Part shown: positions 11,158 through 22,754 of the stretch, piece by piece
Position numbering within the stretch: the first letter of the stretch is position 1
Layout of the letters: each line of letters starts with the position of its first letter
Source: Phragmites australis
Taxonomy: Eukaryota; Streptophyta; Magnoliopsida; Poales; Poaceae
NCBI RefSeq assembly: GCF_958298935.1
Contig: NC_084931.1
Span: 13,295,334-13,359,333, forward strand
DNA: 64,000 nt
Direction of reading: 5' to 3'
Notes under the pieces: generated by a model
The model's database searches: none
What the model was told of the DNA's origin: nothing
The model's input: only the letters and a program-made list of their open reading frames with translations
Translations under genes and position numbers: made by a program

Positions 11158-12726
11158 GTGAACTACAAAACCGGTGGAAAACATTGGGTGCTTGATAGCG
11201 GATGTACACAACATATGACCGGCAATGTAACGATGTTCACCTCTCTAGAAGATGAAGTGGATAATCATGATAAAGTCACTTTTGGTGATAACTCTAAGGC
11301 AAATGTGGTAGGTTTGGGTAAGGTGGCTATCTCAAAAGATCTCTCTATTTCCAATGTTCTTTTAGTAGAATCACTTAGCTTCAATCTGCTCTCCGTAGCT
11401 CAACTATGTGATTTGGGTTTCACATGCTTGTTTAGTGATGTTGATGTTATCATAACTAGTAAGAAGCATAATGACCTAATATTCAAAGGGTTTAGACATG
11501 GGCATATCTATCTTGTGGATTTTTCCTCTAATGAAGCTAGTTTAACTACATGCCTCTTCACCAAGACATCTATGGGTTGGCTTTGGCATCGTCGGCTTGC
11601 ACACATTGGGATGAGCCAACTCAAGAAGGTATTCAAGAATGGGAAGGTGGTTGGTGTGAAGGATGTGGTTTTCGAGAAGGACAAGTTGTGTAGTCCGTGT
11701 CAAGCCGGAAAAAAAGTTGCAAGTCCTCATCCATACAAGTCCATGATGTCTACGTCAAGACCCTTGGAACTTCTACACATGGACCTCTTCGGACCAACTA
11801 CCTACAAAAGTCTTGGTGGTAATTTATATTGTCTTGTCATTGTTGATGATTATACAAGATATACTTGGACTTTCTTTTTAGATGACAAAGGCAAGACCGT
11901 TGAAATCTTCAAGAAGTTCGCAAAGAGGGCTCAAAATGAGTTCGAGTCCACACTTGTGAAGATCCAGAGTGACAATGGTACAGAGTTCAAGAACACTCAA
12001 ATTGAAGATTTTTGTGAAGAAAGAGGCATCAAACATGAGTTTTCATCAACCTACACACCTCAGCAAAATGGTGTAGTAGAGAGAAAGAACAAGACCTTGA
12101 TTACACTTGCAAGAGCAATGTTATATGAGTATGGTACCCCGGAGAAATTTTGAGCGGAAGCAATCAATACGGCGTGCCATGCTTCTAACCGAGTCTATCT
12201 CCATCGACTATTGAAAAAGACGCCATACGAGCTTCTCATTGGGAGAAAACCCAATGTCTCCTACTTCCGGGTGTTCGGGTGTAAGTGTTTTATCTACAAG
12301 AAAAAGGAACGCCTAGGCAAGTTTGAAAAATGTTGTGATATTGGTTTTCTTGTTGGCTATGCATCAAACTCCAAAGCATATCGAGTATTCAACAATGCCA
12401 CCGGCTTTGTTGAAGAAACTTGTGATGTGGAGTTTGATAAATCTAATGGCTCCCAAGGAGAAGATATTTCTTGTGATGATGTAGGTGATGAACCCTTGAG
12501 AGATGCAATGAAGAATATGGCAATTGGGGATATCAAGCCTAAGGAGGATGATGAAGATGTACCCTCTACTTCAATACCGCACACCTCAATGGCACCCCAA
12601 GTTGATAAAGATGAAGACAAAGATGATCAACCACTTTCATTACATGACGTCCATATCTCTCAAGAGGAAGCTCAAGCTCAAGCTCAAGATGTTGGACCAC
12701 CACAAAATACACCTCAAAAACCATAA
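11158..12726 (+). pseudogene. pol: Sirevirus Pol, protease and integrase part
   Basis: The first 331 codons hold the aspartic protease active site (LDSGCTQHM, residues 12-20). The pre-integrase zinc region (WHRRLAHIGMSQL ... CSPCQAG) and the integrase core follow, with Asp in HMDLFGPT, Asp in QSDNGTEF and Glu in QQNGVVERK. A TGA at 12,151-12,153 interrupts the integrase. The same frame then continues through the integrase C-terminal part (RKPNVSYFRVFGCKC) to a TAA at 12,724-12,726. Protease-integrase-RT order identifies Copia. The start codon here is only the first ATG in the frame. Pol may instead be reached from Gag by recoding or may have been one ORF before decay. Confidence 0.88.
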
Positions 12727-14391
12727 GTGAAGCATACACATATTTCCAAGGATCACCTGATTGACTTGATCATTGGGAGTCCATCTAGGGGAGTACAAAC
12801 TCGCTCTCATCAGTGTGCTTCATTTTATGAACATTACTTGTTTGTCTCTTGTTCAGAACCCACACATGTAGATGAGGCTCTCAAGGATCCGGATTGGGTG
12901 TTGGCAATGCAAGAAGAACTTAATAACTTCACCCGCAATGAGGTATGGATACTCGAAGAGAGGCCTCAAGATAAGAATGTGATTGGAACCAAGTGGGTCT
13001 TCCGTAACAAGCAAGATGAATATGGTGTGGTGGTACGCAACAAGGCAAGACTTGTCGCACAAGGTTTTGCACAAGTTGAAGGTTTGGATTTTGGGGAAAC
13101 ATTTGCTCCCGTGGCAAGGCTTGAAGCCATCCGTATCCTTCTTGCATTTGCTTCACATCATAACATTAAACTTTATCAAATGGATGTGAAAAGTGCATTC
13201 TTAAATGGCCTTATTAATGAACTCGTGTATGTTGAACAACCTCCCGGTTTCGAAGATCCTAGATATCCTAATCATGTTTATAGGTTGGTCAAGGCGCTTT
13301 ATGGACTCAAGCAAGCCCCACGAGCTTGGTATGAATGCCTACGTGACTTCCTCATCAACCAAGGATTCAAGATCGGGAGGGTGGACACCACATTGTTCAC
13401 AAAAATCATCGACAATGAGCTCTTCTTGTGTCAAATTTATGTTGATGATATAATATTTGGTTCAACTAACAAAGAGTTTTACAAGGAATTTGGTGACATG
13501 ATGTCTAAGGAGTTCGAGATGTCGATGATTGGCGAGCTAAATTACTTTCTTGGATTCCAAATCAAGCAATTGAAGGAAGGAACATTCATCCATCAAAAGA
13601 AGTACACGAGGGATATCCTCAATAAGTTTAAGATGGAAGAGTGCAAGCCAATCAAGACCCTCATGCCTACAAATGGACATCTCGACTTGGATGAAACGGG
13701 TAAATCGATTGACCAAAAAATCTATCGTTCTATGATTGGGTCACTCCTTTATCTTACCGCATCTAGGCCCGATATTATGTTTAGTGTATGCATGTGCGCT
13801 CGTTTTCAAGCTAATCCTAAGGAATCTCATCTTGGTGCGGTAAAAAGAATCCTTAGATACCTAAAGCATACACCTAGCATAGGCTTGTGGTACCCAAAAG
13901 GCGCTAGTTTCGTACTCCTTGGATACTCGGATTCGGACTTTGCCGGATGCCATGTGGATCGCAAGAGTACTTCGGATGGGTGCCACTTGCTAGGGCGATC
14001 CCTAGTCTCTTGGAGTTCTAAGAAGCAAAACTCAGTAGCCTTGTCCACAGCTGAAGCAGAATACATTGCTACCGGAGCATGTTGTGCTCAAATCCTCTAT
14101 ATGAAGCAAACCTTGTTAGACTTTGGTGTTCGTCTAGAGAAGGTTCCACTCCTTTGTGATAATGAGAGTGCCGTAAAAATTGCTAACAATCCCGTTCAAC
14201 ACTCCCGCACAAAGCACATTGATATCCGTCATCACTTTCTAAGAGACCATGTGGCAAACAATGATATCTCCCTTAGTATTGTTCGATCAGAAGATCAATT
14301 GGCGGATATCTTCACTAAACCTCTAGATAAAGCCACTTTTAGTAGATTGCAAAATGAACTAAATGTGATCGATGCTTCTAATGTCATGTGA
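12727..14391 (+). pseudogene. pol: Sirevirus Pol, reverse transcriptase and RNase H part
   Basis: This 554-codon open frame directly follows the TAA at 12,724 and lies in the same frame as the preceding pol segment. It contains the Copia RT domain (RVT_2 type) with WVFRNKQDEYG, VARLEAIR, KSAFLNG and the catalytic YVDDIIFGS at about residue 238. The RNase H domain follows, with DSDFAGC near 400, the STAEAEYIA block and the KHIDIRHHF end motif. All expected RT and RNase H catalytic residues that I can locate are present. It ends with TGA at 14,389-14,391. This half looks intact; only the stops upstream separate it from protease and integrase. Confidence 0.92.
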
Positions 14392-15452
14392 TACCTTGTC
14401 ATATAGATGCATTCATAATAGGACCTTATCTAACCTTCTCAAGATAATGGTGAACATGGGTTTTGCTTGAGATGGTGGGTCACTAGTTCTTCTCAAGGTA
14501 TGTTGTTGGGTTCATCATGAAGAAGCTTGAGAAGGAAAGTAATATGACAAGATAGATTAATTTTATGCTTCATATTCACATGTCATATAGTATGCACTCA
14601 TGTTTACTTTCATGAATGAACCTTGTATTACATTAGCATTGGCGGTAGAGAGATCACAAAGGAGAATATCACTCTTTGAGATGGTTGTTCACTCTTGATG
14701 TGAGCATACAACTCTATAAGTGTGCTTAAATTGATATAAGTGCTTAATGCCAATTGAGTCATATCCTATCGAATTCAAAGTCTTAATCTTTAAGTTCGTA
14801 GGAAATATGGCTCAAACATTTCCATTTGAGTTCCATCTCTTACTCTTTGGATCTTGTTTGCCTATTTAAAAAAATTATATATATGGTAAAGCCTTTTGGC
14901 AAATATTTGCAAAGGAGTGTTTTAGAGGGTAAAGATTTCACTCAAACCGGTCCAAATATGTGTTTTGTTGAGTGATTTGTTTAAAAAATTTGGACTTGGT
15001 AAGAAATTTTAGTTCAGCGCAACATTCTATCACAAAATGATCTGGCGTCTGCTCAGAGTCATCACCGGATCATCTGGTCAGCTCAAGAAGAATGAAATCA
15101 AAAAGGTCTTGCACCGGAAGGTCAGGTGTTCAGATCACACCTCAGAGGAATATCCGGTGTACAGAAGACACTGTTTTGGGCAGATTAGAAGTGCTCTCTG
15201 GAAAAATTGCTTCGACGAAGTGTCCGGTGTTCAATCTATGATTCAGAGGACCATCCGGCGTATAGAAGTTGTTTTTTCAGCGATTTTGAAAGCTCTCTGG
15301 AAAATTTGTTCCGGCGCATATCCGGTGTTCGGTAGCCGAATCACCGGACCATCCGGCGCTCACAATCTAGAGCGAATATGTCTCGGGATTTTTGATCCGG
15401 TGTTTGTCCGGCGTTAAAAACCTATATCATCGGATCATCCGGCGTTCAAAAA
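14392..15452 (+). other. post-pol non-coding region with a second CCGG module array
   Basis: No domain-bearing frame is present. From about 15,050 to 15,445 the sequence repeats CCGG modules like those in the LTR, for example ACCGGATCATCTGGTC, ATCCGGTGTTCGG, CACCGGACCATCCGGCGC and TCGGATCATCCGGCGTTC. I count about nine. The array lies directly before the GC-rich leader of the env-like gene. It may regulate or promote that gene, or it may reflect an old LTR-derived insertion. Confidence 0.65.
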
Positions 15453-15808
15453 TTGAGCGGGCCCCGCCTATCATATATGCCCTTCATCGAGCTTCCTCTC
15501 TTCTCATCCCGTCACCACGCCGTCCCGCGTTCGCCGTCGTCTCCCTCGTCGCCACCCACACTCGCCGTAATCAAGCCAAGCAGCGCCGCCACAACGCCGG
15601 CGACCCACTTCTCCTCGCCGACGACCCTTCTTTTCGCGCCAGCGACCTTCTTTCTCCAGACACGCCACCGCCGCCGCTCTTCTCCCTCCGCGCCGACGAA
15701 CTCCAACGCCGCCAATGACCACCCCGTCGAGACCACCTCCTCACCACCATCTTCTTCAAATCCTAAAGCGGGATGGGTCGTGAGCGAACTGACAAATGAA
15801 CGGGCAAG
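15453..15808 (+). other. GC-rich leader of the env-like gene
   Basis: This C/G-rich stretch is open in more than one frame and lies between the CCGG array and the ATG at 15,809. Its composition resembles a grass 5' UTR. I recognise no protein domain. It might contain the transcription start of a subgenomic env-like RNA or a splice acceptor for one; neither can be proved here. Confidence 0.4.
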
Positions 15809-16739
15809 ATGGTCAAGAAGGCCAAAAGAACTCCATCTGCGAAAGAGTGGGAGCTAGCTATTGCAGCTGTAGATGCATATAACAGGCAGCAGCAGGGTCA
15901 GGGTATCCAGATTCGAGACTCTTCTACCCCTGTTCGGCGGTCCACTCGCTCTCGATCTACCAGAGGAGCGAGCTCGACACCTTCCGGCCAGTCAGACAAC
16001 CGGAAGAGGGCTCGTCAGGAGCCAGAGCCTGAGGAGGAGGAGCAGCAGCAGTCGGCAGACCCACAGCCACAGGCCGAGAGGAGGTTGCGTGACTTGACAT
16101 CTTATAAGTCACCAAAAGTTAAGAAGTTGCGATTCGTGCCTATTGCTGAGTGGTTCCCTGAGATGAGAGAAGAGGGAACAGATCCGAGATTCCACACCCT
16201 ATTGCAGGAGAGCTTCTATGTCTCATATCAGAAGCTGAAGGTCAGCCTGAGTATCCACAAGACACTTAACTGGAGATATATGAGGATAGCTGTAGGGGGA
16301 GCAGATGTGAGCCGTCATTTTGACTCTATCCGAGGACTCACTGACCTGCTGACAGATGTAGATCACTACATGGAGGACTGGGTGAGAGTTTTCTATGCCA
16401 CAGCTTGGATTGTAGAGGATCGTTCGTTTGTGCAGTTCATGTTTCAGGGAGACTCTCAGAGGCTATACAGGACAGACATTCTAGAGGCATTGAGGTTGCA
16501 GGAGTCTGACAGGAGCCTGCATGAGATTGTTTATCCTGGTGCCAGTGCTCCTCGCCGTGGTCTGACTGGAGGGATTTTTCCGACTGACAATCAGATACGA
16601 CCACTGTTCAGGCCGCCATTCCCTCCAGGATCTCGGAGACTGCCAGACATGCTAATCCCAGAGGTGTGCGTTATTCATAACGCGTTGAGGCACAGTTTGC
16701 TACCGAGGATTGGGAATGCAGAGTCGATCACTAGCCTTC
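15809..16739 (+). pseudogene. env-like ORF, 5' part (interrupted by a solo LTR)
   Basis: The frame starts at the ATG at 15,809 and runs about 310 codons until the solo LTR cuts it at 16,740. A basic, low-complexity N-terminus (residues 1-95, with RRSTRSRSTRG and a Glu/Gln-rich run) is followed by a folded-looking domain (about 95-310) with blocks such as AEWFPEMREEGTDPRFH and LNWRYMRIAVGG. It resembles the family annotated as 'putative plant transposon protein' that lies between pol and the 3' LTR in grass Sireviruses. I see no signal peptide or clear membrane segment in this half, so 'env-like' describes position only. Confidence 0.7.
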
Positions 16740-19392
16740 TGTAACACCCCAGACACCGCGAAAGCCTGGAATGTTACTACAAACTACTCTACTTGACTTG
16801 CCAAAATTATAAAATTTCGGCAGCACCTCCTCTAAAACAAGATAAAGCGAAAGCAACAACATAGATATAGGGTGCTTAAATAAAACCGCACACTAACACA
16901 TAAGTATCCTAGCAAAACGAATGCATTAAGGCATTAAATTTTTGACCTCCAACAAAGCAAACTAAAACAAGTTTACCAACGCTAAGTAACACTAAGAGCT
17001 AAACAACTCCAACACTTGCATTATTATTACAACACCACTACTGTATTAATATGTGTAATTATAACATATAGAAGTGCTGCTACTCCCATCCCGTCCAAGC
17101 AAGCAAGCATCAAGCACCTGGAAAGGTTATTAAGAGGAGTGAGATATAAAATCTCAGCAAGCAAACTGCTTTAACAAGCTATTTAAACTACAAGTTCATT
17201 AGACATCAATTTAAAAGAGAGTAACAATAGCATAAAAACAAACCAAGTTAGACATCCAAGATTATCATAAACCTCATCTAAAAGATTAAGCCACATCCTC
17301 ATATCTTCTGGAGAGGCATTCGCTTCTCAACATCCACTTCAGGAATAGGAAATAATTCAATTAAATACTGAAAAATGCAAATGCAATGCAAATGCATGTC
17401 CACTGCCTTTACACCCAACAAGGTGTAAAGCTGCACCGTACCCCTCCTCGGGTAACGTACGGTGCGTACCGGTACAAGTCGCGGCCAGCAAACGGCAACA
17501 TATTACTTCATATGAGGTGCAATGCAAATGAATGCATATGAAACTGTAAATACCACATCACCTCATAGCCTTCATCAACCACATACACCACAATAATAAC
17601 AATCTTCATGGATATGAGAGCATAAGGCAACATAACCACATATAAACAAGTAATCGTGCCTCACCTCATCAAAACATCAATTAATCAGTTCATATTAAAT
17701 GGATCATGGTTCTGAACATATAATTTAGGTGGAGGTAGAATGAATAGCAAGTTAAAGCTAGAAGCAAAGCAACCTCTACGTTTACTTGCCTTTTTTCGAT
17801 ACAACCGACAACCTTCAAACACGATCAGGAGCACCACCACCTGATTATGAATCACACATCAGCAAAACATTCATACAAGCATGCACATACAATAGGAAAC
17901 ACGATCCTAACACCCCAAGCCGTCGCTCAAAAGAGAACCACAAAAACAGCATATACATCCTTCTACTGATAAAGCAGTAGGGCTTCACATTTTCATATCC
18001 TTTTTTCTGCAACTGATATCATAGCAAAAAAAACATACTTCTGGAAACTACACAACACTGGCTAAATCTTTCGTGGAGAAACCATATTTTTATCAGGTCA
18101 ATATGAGCCTCTAATCTGCTGTTGCAAACAGCATTGAAAACTGTCCTGAAAAGTCTGACAGAAACTTTCACATTTTTCCCGTAATTAAAACACAAATCCA
18201 AAAATTCTAAAACGTTCACAGAAGCTATAAAACTCCATTGTCTACCACTTTCTAGTTATAGCTTTTTGTATTTGAAGTACCTAAGGTGGCCAAAACACAC
18301 ACTGAACATGACTGAACTTTCTGACGATGAAACAACAGCAGAAACGTTTAAGAGGCCATAACTGGAGTTCTACTCATCCTATGACAACGTTCTCTACGCC
18401 GTTGGAAAGACTATGAAAAACTCTACAACCTTTCTTCAGATCAAATCCTAAAAATATTCCAATATGATGGCAAAAAAACTGGTTTGATCTACTACTGTCC
18501 AGATTCCTGACAGAGAAAATCAGTCAAGTTGAAACGATGATATATCTCAAACTACAGATGCTATGAGGGTAAACTTGGTGCCAAAAGAAAGCTATTGAAG
18601 TCTCCTACAACTTTGTCCATGGTGGGAAAATTTATTTCGGAAGCTAACATGACCAAAAACGATGTTGAACAGGGACTGCACAAAACTGACGGTTTTCAGA
18701 ACGGGGAGGAAACAGATTTCGACCAAACCTCAACCTAAGCCCCCTCTAAACTTGAGATCTAAACCACAAAAATCAACCCAAAAGGAGGGGATTAGGGTGG
18801 AGAATCCTCACCTAGGGCAACCACGAGAAACTTGACAATAGCTCAGGATTTTCCTCTTTCTTCTCCTCCTTCTCCTTCCCTTCTCCCTTTCTCCTCCTCC
18901 CTTGCTGCTGCACAGACCAGCAGCTCCACAATCCACAAGATGCAGATGAGAGGGGATGGGGTAGAGCTCAGCACAGGGAAAATAGGAGAGGAATTCCTAC
19001 CTGGGTGAGAGGGGCACCGGCCCCCTTCTTCCTCCTCCTGATCTCCACCCCCTTCTTTCTTCTTTTCCCTTCTCTTTCTTCCTTCTACATGCAGTATAGA
19101 AAAAGGTAGTGTGGCTGCTGCTGTGGGGAGGGAGAGAGCAGGACTCTAGGGTTAAGAAGAAAAGGATGGTCTTTGTTTTTTTTTCTCTTTGAATCTCAAG
19201 CGTCCAATTCGCAGCTTCATGTTCTGAAGTCCGAAGATAACATGTGAGTAGTCAAACGGAATCGTTTCGACGAACCCTACGCATCCGTGGTCTCCGATCG
19301 TCCATCCGAGTGATGGGTCAAAAGGTCAACCTTTTGCATCTTCTTTAAAATGTTCGATCAACACTTATTTATATGATTTTTGGGGTATTACA
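16740..19392. mobile_element. 2653-bp solo LTR inside the env-like ORF
   Basis: The insertion begins TGTAACACCCC and ends GGGGTATTACA, with TG...CA ends and imperfect inverted termini. A perfect 5-bp target duplication CCTTC lies at 16,735-16,739 and 19,393-19,397. It contains no coding domain, primer site or second LTR, so it is best read as a solo LTR left after recombination. The size and ends suit a chromovirus-type Gypsy LTR, and the sequence suggests minus orientation. A non-coding miniature element is the alternative. The interior is largely AT-rich with pyrimidine-rich tracts near 18,840-19,090. Confidence 0.8.
17407..17465. repeat. two adjacent perfect 9-bp-stem hairpins in the solo LTR
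   Basis: The first hairpin pairs CTTTACACC (17,407-17,415) with GGTGTAAAG (17,422-17,430) around a 6-base loop. The second pairs GCACCGTAC (17,433-17,441) with GTACGGTGC (17,457-17,465) around a 15-base loop. Only two bases separate them. They may be RNA structures in the LTR transcript. Confidence 0.75.
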
Positions 19393-20658
19393 CCTTCAGC
19401 AGTGGCTGATTCTATCTATCTTCACTCACCAGCTGTTCGACATTGTTGACTTTATTCTATGTGAGATTGAGGACGTGATCGCCGATGGGATGACGATGGT
19501 CCGACAACAGCCGTATGCCCATATCATATCTTTCTTGCTTGCTCAGACCACCAGACCTCCAGAGTTCTTCGAGACTTATGAGTCATCTCGTTCTTTCAAG
19601 GTGTATGCTCCAGCTCCGCCTACAGACAGACGTCATGGCCAGCAAGCGATGGCTCATGCTCAGGAGCAGATCCCACCTGAGGACAGAGAGAGAGAGTAGC
19701 TGCTGAGGATGAGGCTCTTGCAAAGGTCGAGGCTGATCTACCACAGGCATTCTTGGATATAGCGTCTGACAGTGATTCTGACTCTTCGGATCACGAGTTT
19801 TTACCGCCTCTTCCTCGACGACATGATCACGAGGCAGGGGGGTCTGCTCAGGGTATGCAGCATTCAGTCTCAGTTCCTTTAGCACCTGAGTCGACCCACC
19901 CCGTGCCACCTCCTGCTGCATCCTCCTTAGAGTTCTCACAGTTTCTGCAGCATATGCAGCAGCAGCAGATGATGCAACAGTAGCAGTAGATGCTGGTACA
20001 GCAGCAGCAGATGATCATCCAGCAGCAGGCAGCTCAGGAGGAGAGGTAGCTGAAATATCAGGCTGATATCATACGCTAGCAGGAGCAGCAGACATTAATT
20101 ATTCAGTCTCTCCAGCAGCAGCAGCAGGCCATGCTTGCAGCACTACAGCAGCAACAGCAGGCTATGCTGGCCGACAGAGAGACCAACACTCGGCTCTTCT
20201 CATACCTTCTCTAGCAGCCAGGACAGCAGCTTCCAGCATCTGGTTCTAGCCCCGTACCTGCCGCCACCACCAGTCTGCTCAGTACTCCGGAGTCCAGCTT
20301 CCCACTATCGGCTTTGTTAGCCACCGGAGTACTCTCAGAGCCTGTCGAGACATCTCAGAGGCCAGTGTTACCATCATTGACTTCACCCCTGCCCACTGGT
20401 CCTCTACGCTTTGAGGATACTCCCCAGCCGATAGTATCTGAGCAGCAGCAGCCTGTTGAGCCACCATCAGTCCCTGTACCTGCACTTGATGAGCCTGACG
20501 CTACTCTTCAGTCAGTGCAGCATCTGATTGACGCGGTGACAGCTGCTGCGGAGCACAGTCCATCTAGCTCCGATTCCGAGATCGATGGCTCTCAGTTCGT
20601 CGTAGCCCCCTCTTCGGCAGCGTCAGATCCTTCGTCTCCCCCAGCTCCGGATGCTTAG
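19393..20658 (+). pseudogene. env-like ORF, 3' part with Gln-rich tail
   Basis: Directly after the solo LTR the frame of the 15,809 ORF resumes and stays open to a TAG at 19,697-19,699. This part contains a hydrophobic stretch (LSIFTHQLFDIVDFIL, about 19,409-19,456) that could be a membrane-prone helix. Downstream the reading moves to another frame (19,753-19,983 and 20,314-20,658) with Asp/Ser-rich and proline-rich segments. Between them lies a long CAG-rich, Gln-rich stretch interrupted by several TAG stops (about 19,960-20,180). The whole looks like the decayed C-terminal half of one protein. Confidence 0.6.
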
Positions 20659-21020
20659 TCGTATCTTCCTCTTTTTTGTGCTTCGATGCCAAAGGGGGAG
20701 AGTCTAGTTATAGGGGGAGTTGGTAGAGAGGGTAGACGGAGAGTGGTGTGAGTAGTGGCTATAGATTCAGGGGGAGCTTAGATTTTGGGTAGCTTTATTT
20801 CGGATTGTTGGATCTTATGGCTTTTGATGTAATGACAGGCTATTTGGTTCTTTATATGGATGTGTTTCGCTTGTCATTACATTGTCTTTACTTTCTTGCG
20901 CGCATAATTATTATCATGTCTTATTGCTCAAATTGATATATGCCGATGATTGCATAGTTGCACTTCAATTTCACATTCTTTTAATATATAAGTTGTCATC
21001 AATCACCAAAAAGGGGGAGA
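20659..21020 (+). other. 3' untranslated region with multiple polypurine tracts
   Basis: Several purine runs occur here: AAAGGGGGAGAG at 20,691, ATAGGGGGAG at about 20,711, CAGGGGGAG at about 20,769, and the final AAAAAGGGGGAGA at 21,007-21,019, one base before the 3' LTR. The last one is the probable plus-strand primer. Repeated polypurine tracts before the 3' LTR are typical of Sireviruses. Confidence 0.75.
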
Positions 21021-22595
21021 TTGTAGCATCTAGGCCCCTAAGAAAAAGGTAAGGGTTTCGGTGATTAATGACAACCATATCATTGTGACTAATATTTCAA
21101 CTTTTAAGAAACAAAGAAAGACTTAATTGTCAATGGTGACTTTACACTCTTGCCCATTAAAAGAGTTATGTGATAATCAAAGGACCGGAATGTGAAGGAT
21201 AAGGATCTTCTAGATCTAAGTGTCACAAGGAGATGAAGGACACTTAGAGTAGTATAGGTTCTTTTTATTCTTAGTCTTTTGATCGTACTATAAAGAGGGG
21301 CTAAGAGTTGTAGCTTGACTTAGGAGAGTCTAGACATAGTCGATGCACACTTGTGACTTTCCATTACTAAGTTAACCTCAGAAAATCATTGGTTCCGAAT
21401 TTCGAAGGTAGAACTCAAAATTGCTTTGAAATAGATAAAATTAGCGAAATTTCAGTTCACCGGATGATCCTCTGATGTCAGAGTGAGTTCGCCGGAGTAA
21501 ATTCCTAAGAGTTCTGACTTGAAAAATTGTTGAAGACCACGCCGGATAGTCCGACGTTCGATAGATGAAATCACCGGATAAATAGAAAGCCATGAAGTCC
21601 AGAACTAATTCTATACACCGGATAGTCCGGCGTAGCAAAATATGATCACCGGATGAATTTTTACAGAGAGGTTGTAAACTATCATCTGGCCCACTTCAAT
21701 GCACCGGATGATCCGCTGTAGGCCAGGATTAATCACCGGAGTTTTAACGGCTAATGGAATAGTTAAGGCTATTTTGTCAGATGTATTAGCACCGGATATT
21801 CCGGTGTGAAGCGTGTTATTCACACTAGACCTTCCGGAGTTAAGAAAAAGTTCTGGGTTGTTAGGCAACGGCTAATTTTCGATCCTTAGCCTATAAATAC
21901 CCACCCATTTGGACCTCTCTGGCTCTCTTGCGACTCTGTAGCAGCTCATACACTTGGTGTGTCATTTAGAAGCAAGAGAGAGAGTACTTGTGTCAATTCT
22001 AAGTTCTTAGTTGAGGATTAAGGACTTCCTTGAGTGCTTGAAGAGTAACAAGTGTGCATCTAGCTGTTGTCTAGGCTTGGTCTTTGTCAAGTGAAGCTTG
22101 AGGCTTGTTACTCTTGGTGGTTGGCAACACCTAGACGGTCTTGGTGATAGAAGGACTTCTCGGTGAGCTCTTGGAGTAATTGTGGGAGCCCCGGGAAAAG
22201 AAGGTGTACTTGGTTTGATACCCGCCAATCCGGAGATGGAGAAGGGGTAATCAAGAGGGAGCACTTGAGCCTTGGTGACTCAAGGGGGAGTGACATCCTT
22301 GGTGGATGCTCCAACGAGGACTAGGGGGAAGTGCCAACTTCTCGAAACCTCGGGAAAAAAATCGGTGTTGTCTTCTCCAACTATTTACTTTCTTGCATCT
22401 TATTGTGAGCTTTGTTATTATTGCAAGTTCTTTTTAAGAATTATCTCTCTTGGTTAATTTTTGCTTGGTTAGTTATCTTGTGCTAGTTAAATTCCTTAGT
22501 TGCATTTCTTTTAAGTTTTATTTGGTCAAACGGTAAAAGTTTTATTTAATATCCCAATTCACCCCCCCCCCCTCTTGGGCTATTCGATCCTTTCA
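21021..22595 (+). repeat. 3' LTR of the Sirevirus (1575 bp)
   Basis: It matches the 5' LTR from TGTAGCATCTAGG to GATCCTTTCA with about 30 substitutions counted by eye. A longer C-run near 22,562 accounts for part of the length difference. TATAAATA is at 21,892-21,899. CCCTC follows as the target duplication. Confidence 0.93.
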
Positions 22596-22720
22596 CCCTC
22601 CTAAAACTTCTCCATGCCAATCTCATCCTGCATGTAGCCTTTATAAGTTTCATGAGGCAGAAACTGCTCTACATCTATGGCAAAAATCCAAAATTAGACA
22701 ACATATATGAGTGTATTTAT
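22596..22720 (-). pseudogene. continuation of the interrupted LINE (ORF1 side)
   Basis: With the Sirevirus and one target duplication set aside, the minus-strand reading next to 7436 continues here for about 25 codons, with one stop. This places the Sirevirus inside the LINE. The upstream limit of the LINE is unclear beyond about 22,720. Confidence 0.4.
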
Positions 22721-22754
22721 CGAAATAGATAACATGTAGTCGTATTTACGAATT

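Larger units (their letters stand above)
7437..22595 (+). mobile_element. Sirevirus-type (Copia) LTR retrotransposon with env-like gene
   Basis: This is a complete element with two similar LTRs (1571 and 1575 bp), an initiator-Met-tRNA primer site, gag, Copia-order pol (protease, integrase, RT, RNase H), an env-like ORF and polypurine tracts. A perfect 5-bp target duplication CCCTC lies at 7432-7436 and 22,596-22,600. The element is 15,159 bp as found and about 12.5 kb without the solo LTR inserted at 16,740. By eye the LTRs differ at roughly 30 of about 1570 positions (about 2%), which points to an insertion under about one million years old with commonly used grass rates. Length, gag type and the post-pol gene indicate the Sirevirus/Maximus lineage. 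Confidence 0.93.

Noticed and set aside
15504..15759. Several overlapping open frames on the minus strand at the env-like leader
   Set aside because: Arg/Gly-rich products of GC-rich sequence open in many frames; no domain.
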